From assembly GCA_964541895.1 (NCBI GenBank), contig CAZISM010000030.1, positions 1 through 51,378 of the forward strand: a stretch of 51,378 nt of DNA, given 5' to 3'. The DNA comes from CAZISM01 sp964541895 (GTDB lineage Bacteria; Zhuqueibacterota; Zhuqueibacteria; Residuimicrobiales; Residuimicrobiaceae). A program made the translations under genes and the position numbers. Below the pieces are notes generated by a model. That model was given only the letters and a program-made list of their open reading frames with translations. It was not told the origin of the DNA and did no database searches. Of this stretch, positions 43,389 through 51,378 are shown one piece after another (the first letter of the stretch is position 1; each line of letters begins with the position of its first letter).

Positions 43389-45413
43389 ATGAAATTACGA
43401 CCCTACACGGCCGGGTGGCTGATTCGAATCGAACGCCTGCTGTTGCCGCTGGCAGGATTGGCGTCCCTGATCTGGTTTTTAATTCGGGTACTTCCCAAAC
43501 CGTCACGGGCGAGCTATCCCTGCATGCGCGCAGCCTATCCGCTGGCCTCCGGGTTTGTTATTTACCTGCTCTCGTTATTTTTGACATTGTTCTCCTGGCG
43601 CCAATACCGATATTTCGTTTCACGGCATCGCAACGGTTTGGCCATGGGGTGTTTGCTGATCGGCACCGCCTTCGGCTTGCTATTTCTGCAGCAATCGCAA
43701 CCGGCGCCGGCGGCGCCCGGCGTGGTGTTGAGCGATCATTTGCCGAACCAGCCCATGGGCGTCGGCGTCGGCATTCATCCGGGTCGCGTGGTGTGGGCCT
43801 ATGATCCGTCCGCCACCAATGAAAAATGCACCGGTACGCTGGTGAAGGACGGCGTCATCGACAACAGGGACAATCTCTGGTTTCAGGCGAAAAACAACGA
43901 TCCCGCCGCGATTGCCAGAATGGTGTCCCGAGCCATCGCATCCCTGGCCGGCGTCGACAGCAGCAACCAGGCCTGGGACAGACTGTTTCATTATTTCAAC
44001 CGGCAAAAGGGCAGAGGTGAAATCGGCTATAGAGCCGGTGAAAAGATTTTTATTAAAACCAACGCCACCTCCATGTGGGGCGAGCCGGGCCAGTGGGGCA
44101 TGTTCAAAAATGATTTGAGCCGGACCGAATCCTGGCGGCCCGATATCGCTGAAACCAATCCCTATGTGGTTCTGGCGTTGTTGCGCGAACTGGTGCACAA
44201 GGCCGGCGTGCCGCAAGAGGCCATTTATGTCGGCGATCCGATGAAGCAGATCTATAAAGAGATTTTTACCCTGTGGCGAACCGAATTTCCCAACGTCCAT
44301 TACCTTGGCAACCGGGTGTTAGCCAATTACGCCAACGTTGACATTATTGCGCTGGGACGGACGCCGGTGGTCAAGAGCAATCAACAGAGCATTTTTTATT
44401 CCGACCACGGTGCGGTGCTGGCGGCCAAATCGGACGCGGTGTATACCATTCTGGAACAGGCCGACTATCTCATCAATGTACCAACGCTCAAAGCGCACGC
44501 CCGCGCCGGTATCACCCTGGCGGCCAAGAACCATTTCGGCTCGCATACCCGCGATAACGCGGAACATCTGCACAACGGCCTGGTGTCCGAACCGCCGAAT
44601 AATGATAAACCCACGCGCCTGGGGTACGGACTCTATCGGGTGCAGGTCGATCTCATGGAGCACAAGTACCTTGGCGGCAATACTATGCTGGTGGTGGTGG
44701 ACGGGCTATATCCCTGCGATGAAGCGGTGAATTCACCGGCGAAATGGAAGATGGCGCCTTTTAACAATGATTGGGCTTCCTCCATATTGGTGTCTCAGGA
44801 CCAGGTAGCCATCGAGTCCGTGTGTTTTGATTTTCTGCGCACGGAATATAACGGCGCCACAGCAGAGAGCAGCCGGCCGAATTGGTCCGGCGTCGACGAT
44901 TACCTGCACCAGGCTGCTGATTCGGCCAACTGGCCGACCGGTATTCGCTATGATGCGGATCAGGATGGCAAACTCTTTTCCAGCCTGGGCGTACATGAAC
45001 ATTGGAACAATGCGACGGAAAAAAAGTATGCGCGCAATCTTGGACAGTCCAAAGGTATTGAACTGTTCGCATTGAATCTGGTGCCGACCGCGGTAAAGAA
45101 CGAAACCGGTCAATCGCCGTCGTCCTGCATATTGATGCAGAATTATCCAAATCCCTTTAACGGCCAAACCGAAATTCACTTTGTGCTGGAGCGCGACGCT
45201 GATGCCTCCCTGGTCGTCTTTGATCAAAGCGGCCGCATCGTGCACTCGCTCTTCCATGGATTCGCGCACGCAGGTCATCATCACGTCACCTGGAGCGGTG
45301 TGGATGATTATAACCGCCCGGTTGCGTCCGGCCTGTATTTTTGCCGTTTGATCATTGCACAGCCCGATGGCATGGTCAACGCCGGCGTAAAACGAATGAT
45401 CATGATCAAGTGA
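43389..45413 (+). CDS. DUF362 protein with three N-terminal membrane helices and T9SS sorting domain
   Basis: A 674-residue protein. Three hydrophobic helices occupy about residues 13-35 (LLLPLAGLASLIWFLI), 53-73 (LASGFVIYLLSLFLTLF) and 82-100. A DUF362-type domain follows (IFIKTNATSMWG, YVVLALLRELVHKAGV, YLINVPTLKAHARAGITLAA, VAIESVCFDFLRTEYNG) without the 4Fe-4S motifs often fused to it. An EF-hand-like loop starts at Asp522 (DADQDGKLF). The end is a T9SS-type domain (MQNYPNPFNGQTEIHF, VASGLYFCRLI). Membrane helices plus a secretion tag is contradictory. ATG 43389 is preferred over 43383 for ribosome-binding-site spacing. Function unknown. Confidence 0.82.
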   Translation: MKLRPYTAGWLIRIERLLLPLAGLASLIWFLIRVLPKPSRASYPCMRAAYPLASGFVIYLLSLFLTLFSWRQYRYFVSRHRNGLAMGCLLIGTAFGLLFLQQSQPAPAAPGVVLSDHLPNQPMGVGVGIHPGRVVWAYDPSATNEKCTGTLVKDGVIDNRDNLWFQAKNNDPAAIARMVSRAIASLAGVDSSNQAWDRLFHYFNRQKGRGEIGYRAGEKIFIKTNATSMWGEPGQWGMFKNDLSRTESWRPDIAETNPYVVLALLRELVHKAGVPQEAIYVGDPMKQIYKEIFTLWRTEFPNVHYLGNRVLANYANVDIIALGRTPVVKSNQQSIFYSDHGAVLAAKSDAVYTILEQADYLINVPTLKAHARAGITLAAKNHFGSHTRDNAEHLHNGLVSEPPNNDKPTRLGYGLYRVQVDLMEHKYLGGNTMLVVVDGLYPCDEAVNSPAKWKMAPFNNDWASSILVSQDQVAIESVCFDFLRTEYNGATAESSRPNWSGVDDYLHQAADSANWPTGIRYDADQDGKLFSSLGVHEHWNNATEKKYARNLGQSKGIELFALNLVPTAVKNETGQSPSSCILMQNYPNPFNGQTEIHFVLERDADASLVVFDQSGRIVHSLFHGFAHAGHHHVTWSGVDDYNRPVASGLYFCRLIIAQPDGMVNAGVKRMIMIK

Positions 45414-45429
45414 GCGGCAACGACGGCTT

Positions 45430-46776
45430 ATGAAAAAAAACGTGCCAGATTTGTTTTCTCGCTTTCAATGCCGAGTCGATTCAAACGTTCTTCTGCATGG
45501 AAAGACGATCCTGTTTTCGATGTTGCTGTTTTTCACCATGACTGCGATGGCGCAGGAGTGGCGTCATTATACCATGAGCAACAGCGACCTGCCCAGCCAG
45601 CGCATTCAGGCCATTCTCATCAGCGACGACGGCGGCAAATGGTTCGGCACCGACCAGGGACTGTGTCTGTTGAAAGCGGGGCGCTGGTATCGTTTTTCCG
45701 TCCCGGATGGATTAACCAGCAACTCCATCCATGACCTGGTGATACAGAGAATGGATGTGGGTTACAGATTGTGGATCGCCGGCGACCAGGGCCTGACCGT
45801 GGCCGAGATCACAGCAGACCAGGTTCGCTTTACCGCTGTTTATACGGTCGCCAATTCAGCGCTCCCGGAGAATGCAGTGCGCTCGGTAGCCCTCGATCCC
45901 CGTGGCGCCGTGTGGGTCGGCACTAACCGGGGTGCGGCGGTGTTGGCTAACAACACGTTTCGCGCCATCAATCGCAATAACTATTTGACCAGCAATCTGG
46001 TGCGCGATATCGCATCCGATGATGACGGCCTGGTGCACATTGCCACCCAGGGAGGCGGCGTGGCCCGCCTGCGGCTGGATCCGCTGGACGTCATCACTTC
46101 CGCTTCCACCGTGGTCTCCACTTGGACCTGGCTGCAGAGCGACACCATTAATGCCCTGCTCATCGACGGCGAGCATCAGTGGTATGGTACCGGCGAGGGC
46201 GCTTTTCGCCATACCGGTTTGGACAGCAAATTGAAATGGCGCGTCTATCAGACCATGGAAGGATTGATCGATAACCGGATCCAGTGCATGGCCAAGGATT
46301 CAACCGGACGGATATGGTTCGGCACACCCTCCGGCGTCTCGGCGCTGGCCGGCGATTCGTTTACCAACCATACCGGCCTGATCAGCAAAAATGTGCTCGA
46401 TATCGCGGTGGATCTGGACGGCTCCATCTGGTGCGCCACCGATGCCGGCGTGTCCGTTTATTCTTCCGCCACCAGGGTGAAACAATTCAAACATCTTCCG
46501 GAGAAATACCAGATCAACGCGTTTCCCAATCCCTTTAACGCAGAGACCCGGCTGCGGCTGCAGGCGCCTGCCCATGAACAGGTCGAGCTTTTTCTCTACG
46601 ACGTCAACGGCAGACAGGTACGGCATTTCTTGCCGGCAGATTTTTCCACAGGTGTTCAGGAACTGCATTGGAACGGTATGGATGAGCAGGGCAGAGCGGC
46701 GCCGACCGGTTTGTATCTGGCGGTGATGAAATCGCGTCAGCGCAGCGCGGTATGCAAAATTTTGATGGTAAAATGA
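45430..46776 (+). CDS. Two-component-regulator-type propeller protein with T9SS sorting domain
   Basis: A 448-residue protein with an N-terminal signal-like helix (TILFSMLLFFTMTAMAQ) and repeats of the Reg_prop type, each with a G-x-x-W-F/V-G-T core (GGKWFGTDQGLCLL, GAVWVGTNRGAAVL, GRIWFGTPSGVSAL, GSIWCATDAGVSVY). In hybrid sensors such propellers form the periplasmic glycan sensor, but here no kinase follows; the chain ends in a T9SS-like domain (NAFPNPFNAETRLRL, PTGLYLAVMK). It is thus a secreted propeller, perhaps binding glycan at the surface. It lies 16 bases after the DUF362 gene. Confidence 0.85.
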   Translation: MKKNVPDLFSRFQCRVDSNVLLHGKTILFSMLLFFTMTAMAQEWRHYTMSNSDLPSQRIQAILISDDGGKWFGTDQGLCLLKAGRWYRFSVPDGLTSNSIHDLVIQRMDVGYRLWIAGDQGLTVAEITADQVRFTAVYTVANSALPENAVRSVALDPRGAVWVGTNRGAAVLANNTFRAINRNNYLTSNLVRDIASDDDGLVHIATQGGGVARLRLDPLDVITSASTVVSTWTWLQSDTINALLIDGEHQWYGTGEGAFRHTGLDSKLKWRVYQTMEGLIDNRIQCMAKDSTGRIWFGTPSGVSALAGDSFTNHTGLISKNVLDIAVDLDGSIWCATDAGVSVYSSATRVKQFKHLPEKYQINAFPNPFNAETRLRLQAPAHEQVELFLYDVNGRQVRHFLPADFSTGVQELHWNGMDEQGRAAPTGLYLAVMKSRQRSAVCKILMVK

Positions 46777-46786
46777 GCGCGGATCG

Positions 46787-46815
46787 TGTAGGGCGACCAG
46801 CCTGGTCGCCCTACA
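46787..46815. repeat. Perfect 29-base palindromic element, possible terminator
   Basis: Thirteen bases (TGTAGGGCGACCA) are repeated exactly in inverted orientation around a GCC loop, 11 bases after the propeller stop. The downstream T-run is weak (CTATTTT), so it could be a terminator or a dispersed REP-like palindrome; the GTAGGGCGACC arm resembles intergenic palindromes I recall from many genomes. Confidence 0.7.
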
Positions 46816-46919
46816 GATTGCTATTTTCCGCAAAAGGTTCGCGCATAAACCATCACCTTGCGCCGCATTTTTTATTGGCGCGAATCTGTTTGGTTTATTG
46901 ACACATTGAAAGCTCTCTC

Positions 46920-49900
46920 ATGACCAGGAAACATTTTTTCATTCTCTGCAGCGTTTTTATTTCATTCAACCAAACGCTGTTCGGCCAATCCACCGGTTAT
47001 GTCGATGGGTGCAACGGGCCGGTGAAATTTCAGGACCACGCGTACTTTCGTTATCAACAGAGCCAGGGTGCAATCCGTATCGATGTAAACGTCCCCCAGG
47101 GCGCGCGCTGGCAAGGCTGCAAATACGCCTTCGGCGAAACGCTCGATCTGTCCGGCCAAGCGATCATTGATTTGAAAATGCAAACCGATGTCGAGGCGCA
47201 ATTAACCGTCTATCTGTTTGACGCCGACGGATTGTACAAGACCAAAGCCGTGAAAATCAAACCGGGCGTCGGTTATATCAATTACAGCGTCGATTTTACC
47301 GGAACCGCTAGCATTGATCTCAAGCGTATCACTCATCTGCAACTGACGCCCAATGGCAACACCACCGACGGCGTGAGCGGCGTATTGCTCATCGATGAAA
47401 TCCGCGCCGGCGACCGGGCGGTCAAGTACGCAGGCGTCAGCGGTTTGACGGAAAAGAGCTTTTTCATCGACAGCGTCAACAACTCTTTTCCGGTGACGGA
47501 TTTGAGTAACGCAGAATTTATCAGTACGGTGAGCGCTTCGAGATTGACACGTAATGTCCGAGTTTCCGCGATTGAAAACGGCAGCGCTACGGTCACCTTT
47601 GACGCACATCCGGATCTGAGTGGACGCGATACGCTGTTGATTTCTGTCCATCCGCAATCCGACTATCAAATCAACACGGTCAAAGCCGCCATCTGCATCG
47701 AAGACAACCTGCCACCTACCATTGATGCGCCAGGCCCAATACAAACGGCGGTGGGCGACACTCTTATCGTTGCCATCACCGGCCTCAGCGACGGCGATGG
47801 CGCAACCGAGCAAGCGCTGCGCATCTCTGCCGTCAGCGATAATCAGACCGCTCTTCCTGACCGGAATTTGCGCATCGTCTATACACCTTTCTCCACCGCC
47901 GCCGAATTGATGATGACGCCGATGGCGCCGGCGCAGCAGATCGGCGTCACCGTGACTCTGGACGACGGTTTTGGCCGCAACTCTATCACTCAGGCTCGCT
48001 TCACCGTCGATTGTTTTCAACAGTTTAATAATCCACCGACCCTGGATGTGATTCCGAATCAGTTCATGTTACAATCGTCGCTTCGCCGCACCATATGGCT
48101 GACCGGCATCGGCGATGGCGATGACGGCACCCAATCGTTGAAATTTGACCTGACCAGTTCTGATAGCGCTGTCCTGAGACCGAATGAGATATCATGGCAG
48201 CATGTCGCCGGCTCCTCAAGGGCTGAATTAAACTTTTCACCGGCGCGGTTGGGGAAAGCCAGGATCACCGTCGTGGTCACGGACAACGGCGGCAATACTT
48301 TCAATAACGGCAACGGCCGGTTGGAGAGAGCCTTCATGGTTGAAGTTGCTGCGCCGCCGGCAAGTGGGCATGTCGTACCCCTGGACGCGTTTACCACCGG
48401 CGGCACCGCCGATCTCGACGGCCCGGGCCAGTGGAAAATCGAGGATAACCTCGCTAGTCAACGAGTAGAACTGGGCCAATTTCACGGCAGAACTAACGCG
48501 CTGAAACTGACGCTGAACAATAAAACCTGCTGGACCGGGACCTGGTATCAGTTTAACGAGTTGGATCTGAGCCAACATCGTTACCTCTGCTATGACATCT
48601 ATTTCGAAGGCAGCTCTTTCAGCAATGGCGGCAAGACTCACAGCTATTTCTGGGATGTGAACGAAAATCGTAATCTGCCGCGTGCGCATGAATTGCGCAA
48701 AACCATCCCCGTGGGGCAATGGCGTACGGTGGTGATGGACTTTCGCGGCAGTGGCGGTATGAACACCGACAAAGGCGAATCGATCGACGTCAAGCGCATC
48801 AACCGGATACTGTTTAATTATGCCAGCGGCTACGATTGGCCGTTTCCAGTGGACCGGGGCAACGTGTACCTGGCCAACATCCGCATCGGCAGCGCGGTGC
48901 CGGATAGCTTGCTGGCCGCAGTACGGCCGCTTTGTACCATCGATCCCATCGCCCAGCAGACCTGGCCGGCCGGCGCCGTCGAATATAAAGTGCGTTTGAC
49001 CGGTGTCAGCAGCGGCCCGGCTGATTCGGTGGTGCCCATCGTAACCGCGTTCAGCAGTGATGTCAACGTATTGCCGCATCCGCAAACAGGTCCGGTGCAG
49101 CCGGACGGCACGGTCGACCTGATCTTTCACTCAGCGGCCGCTTCGGGTAAAGCAACGGTCACGGTCACTGTCAGCGCTACCGGCGCCGACAGCTATAAAA
49201 GATACTTTACCGTAATGCTGGTGAACGAGGCCGGCACTTCGGTTGTGCCGCTGCTAATATCGCCGGCCACTCGTTTTCAAACTATGCGCGGATTCGGGAC
49301 GTTTTCCTTTTCAGGTCGGCCGAATTATATCGATTATTATACCCGCGATCTGGGCGCCTCCGCGCTGCGCATCGGTTTGATCGGCAATCAGGCAGAGCCG
49401 GTCAATGACAACGACGATGCTAACGTGCTGAATCTCAGCGCCTTTGACGCCGGCGCGTTTGATTTTGACTTTTATCGACGTCTGCAGGATAGAGGCGTGG
49501 AGACTTTTATTCTGACCTCCTGGTCGCCGCCGGCATGGATGAAGCGAAATCTCTCGCTGAGCTACGGTTATGCCGAAGCGCCCAATTACGACCAGACCGA
49601 CAATGTGCTGGAACCGTATTATTATGGCGAATTCGCCGAAAGCCTGGTGGGCGTGATTAAATTGTTTCAGCAGCGTGCGGGTATCGCGTTATACGCCGTA
49701 GGGCCGCAAAATGAACCTGCGTTCAATGAACCCTATCCGTCCGCGGTGATCAATCCGCCGCGACTGGCCGAACTGGCGGCGGTGATCGGCAGTCGATTCG
49801 AAAAGGAGGGTTTGCGCACCAAACTCTATCTGCCGGAACAGGTTTTTTCCCAGTCGCACTACAGCATGGATCATTATATCAATGCGCTGACGGCCAACGC

Positions 49901-50819
49901 CGAGGCGGATCAGCGCACGGCCATCATCGCCACGCACGGCTACGCCGAGGACGGCGTCGGTCAAAAGAACCCGACCTACCAGGGTTGGACCGACCTGTGG
50001 AACGCAACGCAGCGCTGCCGGCCGCCTAAAGAGCTGTGGATGACCGAGACCTATCCCGAATATGAAAATTGGGCCAGCGCCTTTTCTTTGGCCGGCGCCA
50101 TTCACGGCGCCCTGGCGTACGGACAGGTCAGTCTATGGACGTTGTGGGATATCGAAGGCACCTTGATGATTCAGGGCAAGCCCACCGCCAGTTTTTACAC
50201 CAGCAAGAATTACTACAAATTTATCCGGCCTGGTGCGGTCCGGGTCAAGGCCGATGAGAATCATGAAAATCTGTTAGCCACGGCGTTTGTCGACGATAAA
50301 AGTTATCGTCTTACCTTGGTGTTGATCAACACCTCCGCTCAGCCGCTGCTGGTCGCGGCTTCCGGCGACAGTATACCTGCGAATTTCGACATGTATCTCA
50401 CGGCGGAAAATATAAATTTCGTCAGCCAGGGAAGACGCGGCGCCGGCCAGACGATCATTTTGCCGGCCAACAGCGTGGTCACGCTGGTGGGCGACTATGC
50501 GGTCAAGACCGCTGTCGATGATCGAACCCTTGATGCGCCGACCGACTTCGCCCTTTGTCAGAATTATCCCAATCCCTTTAATCCCTCTACTCGCATCGAA
50601 TTTTCCTTGGCGCAAGCCGCGGAGGCGCGCCTGACGGTGTACAGTGTATTGGGTCAACGGGTGCGGACCCTGGCCGCCGGCGTCTATCCAGGCGGACGGC
50701 ACCAACTCGTTTGGTACGGCAACGACGATTTTGACCGGCCCGTGGCCGGCGGCGTTTATTTTATCAAAATAGAGACTCCACATTGGCGCAAAACCATTAA
50801 ATGTTTGTTGCTGAAATAA
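46920..50819 (+). CDS. Large secreted GH30 enzyme with accessory domains and T9SS sorting domain
   Basis: A 1299-residue multidomain glycosidase. Order: signal peptide (to TLFGQ); jelly-roll carbohydrate-binding-like domain (about 25-165); three immunoglobulin/cadherin-like domains (about 175-480, e.g. TIDAPGPIQTAVGDTLIVAI); a second jelly roll (about 485-660); one more immunoglobulin-like domain; a GH30 TIM barrel with beta-sandwich (about 775-1200); and a T9SS domain (CQNYPNPFNPSTRIEFSL). The acid/base is Glu932 (GPQNEPAF) and the nucleophile Glu1043 (WMTETYPEY). GH30 enzymes cut beta-1,6-glucans, galactans or glucuronoxylan; subfamily cannot be set here. The GH1 gene follows 11 bases later. 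Confidence 0.88.
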   Translation: MTRKHFFILCSVFISFNQTLFGQSTGYVDGCNGPVKFQDHAYFRYQQSQGAIRIDVNVPQGARWQGCKYAFGETLDLSGQAIIDLKMQTDVEAQLTVYLFDADGLYKTKAVKIKPGVGYINYSVDFTGTASIDLKRITHLQLTPNGNTTDGVSGVLLIDEIRAGDRAVKYAGVSGLTEKSFFIDSVNNSFPVTDLSNAEFISTVSASRLTRNVRVSAIENGSATVTFDAHPDLSGRDTLLISVHPQSDYQINTVKAAICIEDNLPPTIDAPGPIQTAVGDTLIVAITGLSDGDGATEQALRISAVSDNQTALPDRNLRIVYTPFSTAAELMMTPMAPAQQIGVTVTLDDGFGRNSITQARFTVDCFQQFNNPPTLDVIPNQFMLQSSLRRTIWLTGIGDGDDGTQSLKFDLTSSDSAVLRPNEISWQHVAGSSRAELNFSPARLGKARITVVVTDNGGNTFNNGNGRLERAFMVEVAAPPASGHVVPLDAFTTGGTADLDGPGQWKIEDNLASQRVELGQFHGRTNALKLTLNNKTCWTGTWYQFNELDLSQHRYLCYDIYFEGSSFSNGGKTHSYFWDVNENRNLPRAHELRKTIPVGQWRTVVMDFRGSGGMNTDKGESIDVKRINRILFNYASGYDWPFPVDRGNVYLANIRIGSAVPDSLLAAVRPLCTIDPIAQQTWPAGAVEYKVRLTGVSSGPADSVVPIVTAFSSDVNVLPHPQTGPVQPDGTVDLIFHSAAASGKATVTVTVSATGADSYKRYFTVMLVNEAGTSVVPLLISPATRFQTMRGFGTFSFSGRPNYIDYYTRDLGASALRIGLIGNQAEPVNDNDDANVLNLSAFDAGAFDFDFYRRLQDRGVETFILTSWSPPAWMKRNLSLSYGYAEAPNYDQTDNVLEPYYYGEFAESLVGVIKLFQQRAGIALYAVGPQNEPAFNEPYPSAVINPPRLAELAAVIGSRFEKEGLRTKLYLPEQVFSQSHYSMDHYINALTANAEADQRTAIIATHGYAEDGVGQKNPTYQGWTDLWNATQRCRPPKELWMTETYPEYENWASAFSLAGAIHGALAYGQVSLWTLWDIEGTLMIQGKPTASFYTSKNYYKFIRPGAVRVKADENHENLLATAFVDDKSYRLTLVLINTSAQPLLVAASGDSIPANFDMYLTAENINFVSQGRRGAGQTIILPANSVVTLVGDYAVKTAVDDRTLDAPTDFALCQNYPNPFNPSTRIEFSLAQAAEARLTVYSVLGQRVRTLAAGVYPGGRHQLVWYGNDDFDRPVAGGVYFIKIETPHWRKTIKCLLLK

Positions 50820-50830
50820 GGAACCTACGC

Positions 50831-51378
50831 GTGAAGATATTTCCGAACGATTTTATCTGGGGCTGTTCCACCTCTGCTTATCAAATTGAAGGCGCATGGG
50901 ATCAGGACGGCAAGGGACCATCCATCTGGGACGCGTTTTCACAGATCCCGGGCAAGGTGCACAACAGCGAAAACGCGAAACAGGCCGCCGATCATTATCA
51001 TCATTGGGCGGGTGATGTGGATTTAATGGCCGGTTTGGGGCTCCAGGCCTACCGTTTTTCCATTTCCTGGCCGCGACTCTTGCCGCATGGCCGCGGTCGC
51101 GTTAATCGAAAAGGAATCGAATTTTATTCCCGGCTCATAGATCGACTGCTGGAAAAAAACATCGAACCCTGGCCGACCCTGTTTCACTGGGATTTGCCGC
51201 TGACGCTTCAATTTGAGAACGACGGGCTGCTCAATCCCGCCATCGTCGACGCTTTTGAAGAGTATGCAGACGTCTGTTTCAGCCATTTCGGCGATCGGGT
51301 GAAACACTGGCTGACCTTTAACGAACCGTGGGTGTACGCCATTTTTGCTCATGGCTACGGCGTCATGGCGCCCGGACG
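50831..51378 (+). CDS. GH1 beta-glucosidase, N-terminal part (cut by window end)
   Basis: The first 182 residues of a GH1 enzyme, starting at GTG with AAGGA eight bases upstream. Family motifs are clear: the N-terminal FIWGCSTSAYQIEGAW signature, RFSISWPRLLP, PTLFHWDLPL, and TFNEPW with the acid/base Glu165. No signal peptide is present, so the enzyme should be cytoplasmic and would hydrolyse imported beta-linked oligosaccharides. It is 11 bases behind GH30, implying one transcript and a shared substrate path. The nucleophile region lies outside the window. Confidence 0.93.
   Translation, partial: MKIFPNDFIWGCSTSAYQIEGAWDQDGKGPSIWDAFSQIPGKVHNSENAKQAADHYHHWAGDVDLMAGLGLQAYRFSISWPRLLPHGRGRVNRKGIEFYSRLIDRLLEKNIEPWPTLFHWDLPLTLQFENDGLLNPAIVDAFEEYADVCFSHFGDRVKHWLTFNEPWVYAIFAHGYGVMAPG

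Noticed and set aside
1..51378. CRISPR array, tRNA, rRNA, insertion sequence or integrase
   Set aside because: No regularly spaced direct repeats, no recognisable tRNA or rRNA segment and no transposase or recombinase motif was seen on either strand by reading.

Overview
The window looks like a scaffold from an uncultivated, carbohydrate-degrading bacterium of the FCB group outside the classical Bacteroidota, most plausibly a KSB1/Calditrichota-like lineage. The main reason is the C-terminal sorting domain with the QNYPNPFNP-type signature on four secreted proteins, which is type IX secretion cargo as commonly seen in Calditrichota, Ignavibacteria and KSB1. Large TonB-dependent receptors with an N-terminal carboxypeptidase-regulatory-like domain and many secreted glycosidases fit the same picture. 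The lineage is inferred from motifs only. A run of exactly 100 N (16813-16912) shows the sequence is a scaffold with an unsized gap.

The left part (1-10.9 kb) holds a GH36-type alpha-galactosidase tail, a small PH-domain membrane protein, a PQQ-type beta-propeller, a methyltransferase, a membrane-tailed flavodoxin/ferredoxin fusion, a GH141-like parallel beta-helix protein and a beta-propeller glycosidase-like protein. Facing them is a minus-strand MOSC - GH2 - sulfatase operon. Together they suggest use of a decorated, perhaps sulfated, glycan.

The middle (11-33 kb) is a mixed region. It carries type II pantothenate kinase, a hybrid sensor kinase, a URO-D-like protein interrupted by the gap, a second GH2, a GH29-like protein, a YfiT-like DinB protein, an EamA exporter, another propeller protein and a GH16. 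It also carries a DUF3748 lipoprotein, an SRPBCC protein, a GNAT acetyltransferase, an unusual VOC-methyltransferase fusion, FolD, a MetE-like protein and a membrane-anchored winged-helix regulator. Five genes here are visibly broken: a decayed ORF at 11.2 kb, an in-frame TGA at 12.2 kb, an in-frame TAA in the kinase receiver at 16.5 kb, an internally deleted TSUP transporter at 28.0 kb and a truncated YCII-type gene at 31.2 kb. Whether this is real decay or assembly error cannot be decided from the sequence alone.

The right part (34-51.4 kb) is a coherent glycan-utilisation locus, all on the plus strand: a LacI-type regulator with candidate operators upstream; two tandem paralogous TonB-dependent receptors with no SusD-like partner; a T9SS-tagged parallel beta-helix protein; a T9SS-tagged DUF362 protein that also has three N-terminal membrane helices; a T9SS-tagged regulator-type propeller; a 1299-residue T9SS-tagged GH30 enzyme; and a GH1 beta-glucosidase cut by the window end. 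The simplest model is extracellular cleavage by GH30, uptake of oligosaccharides through the receptors and intracellular hydrolysis by GH1, under LacI control.
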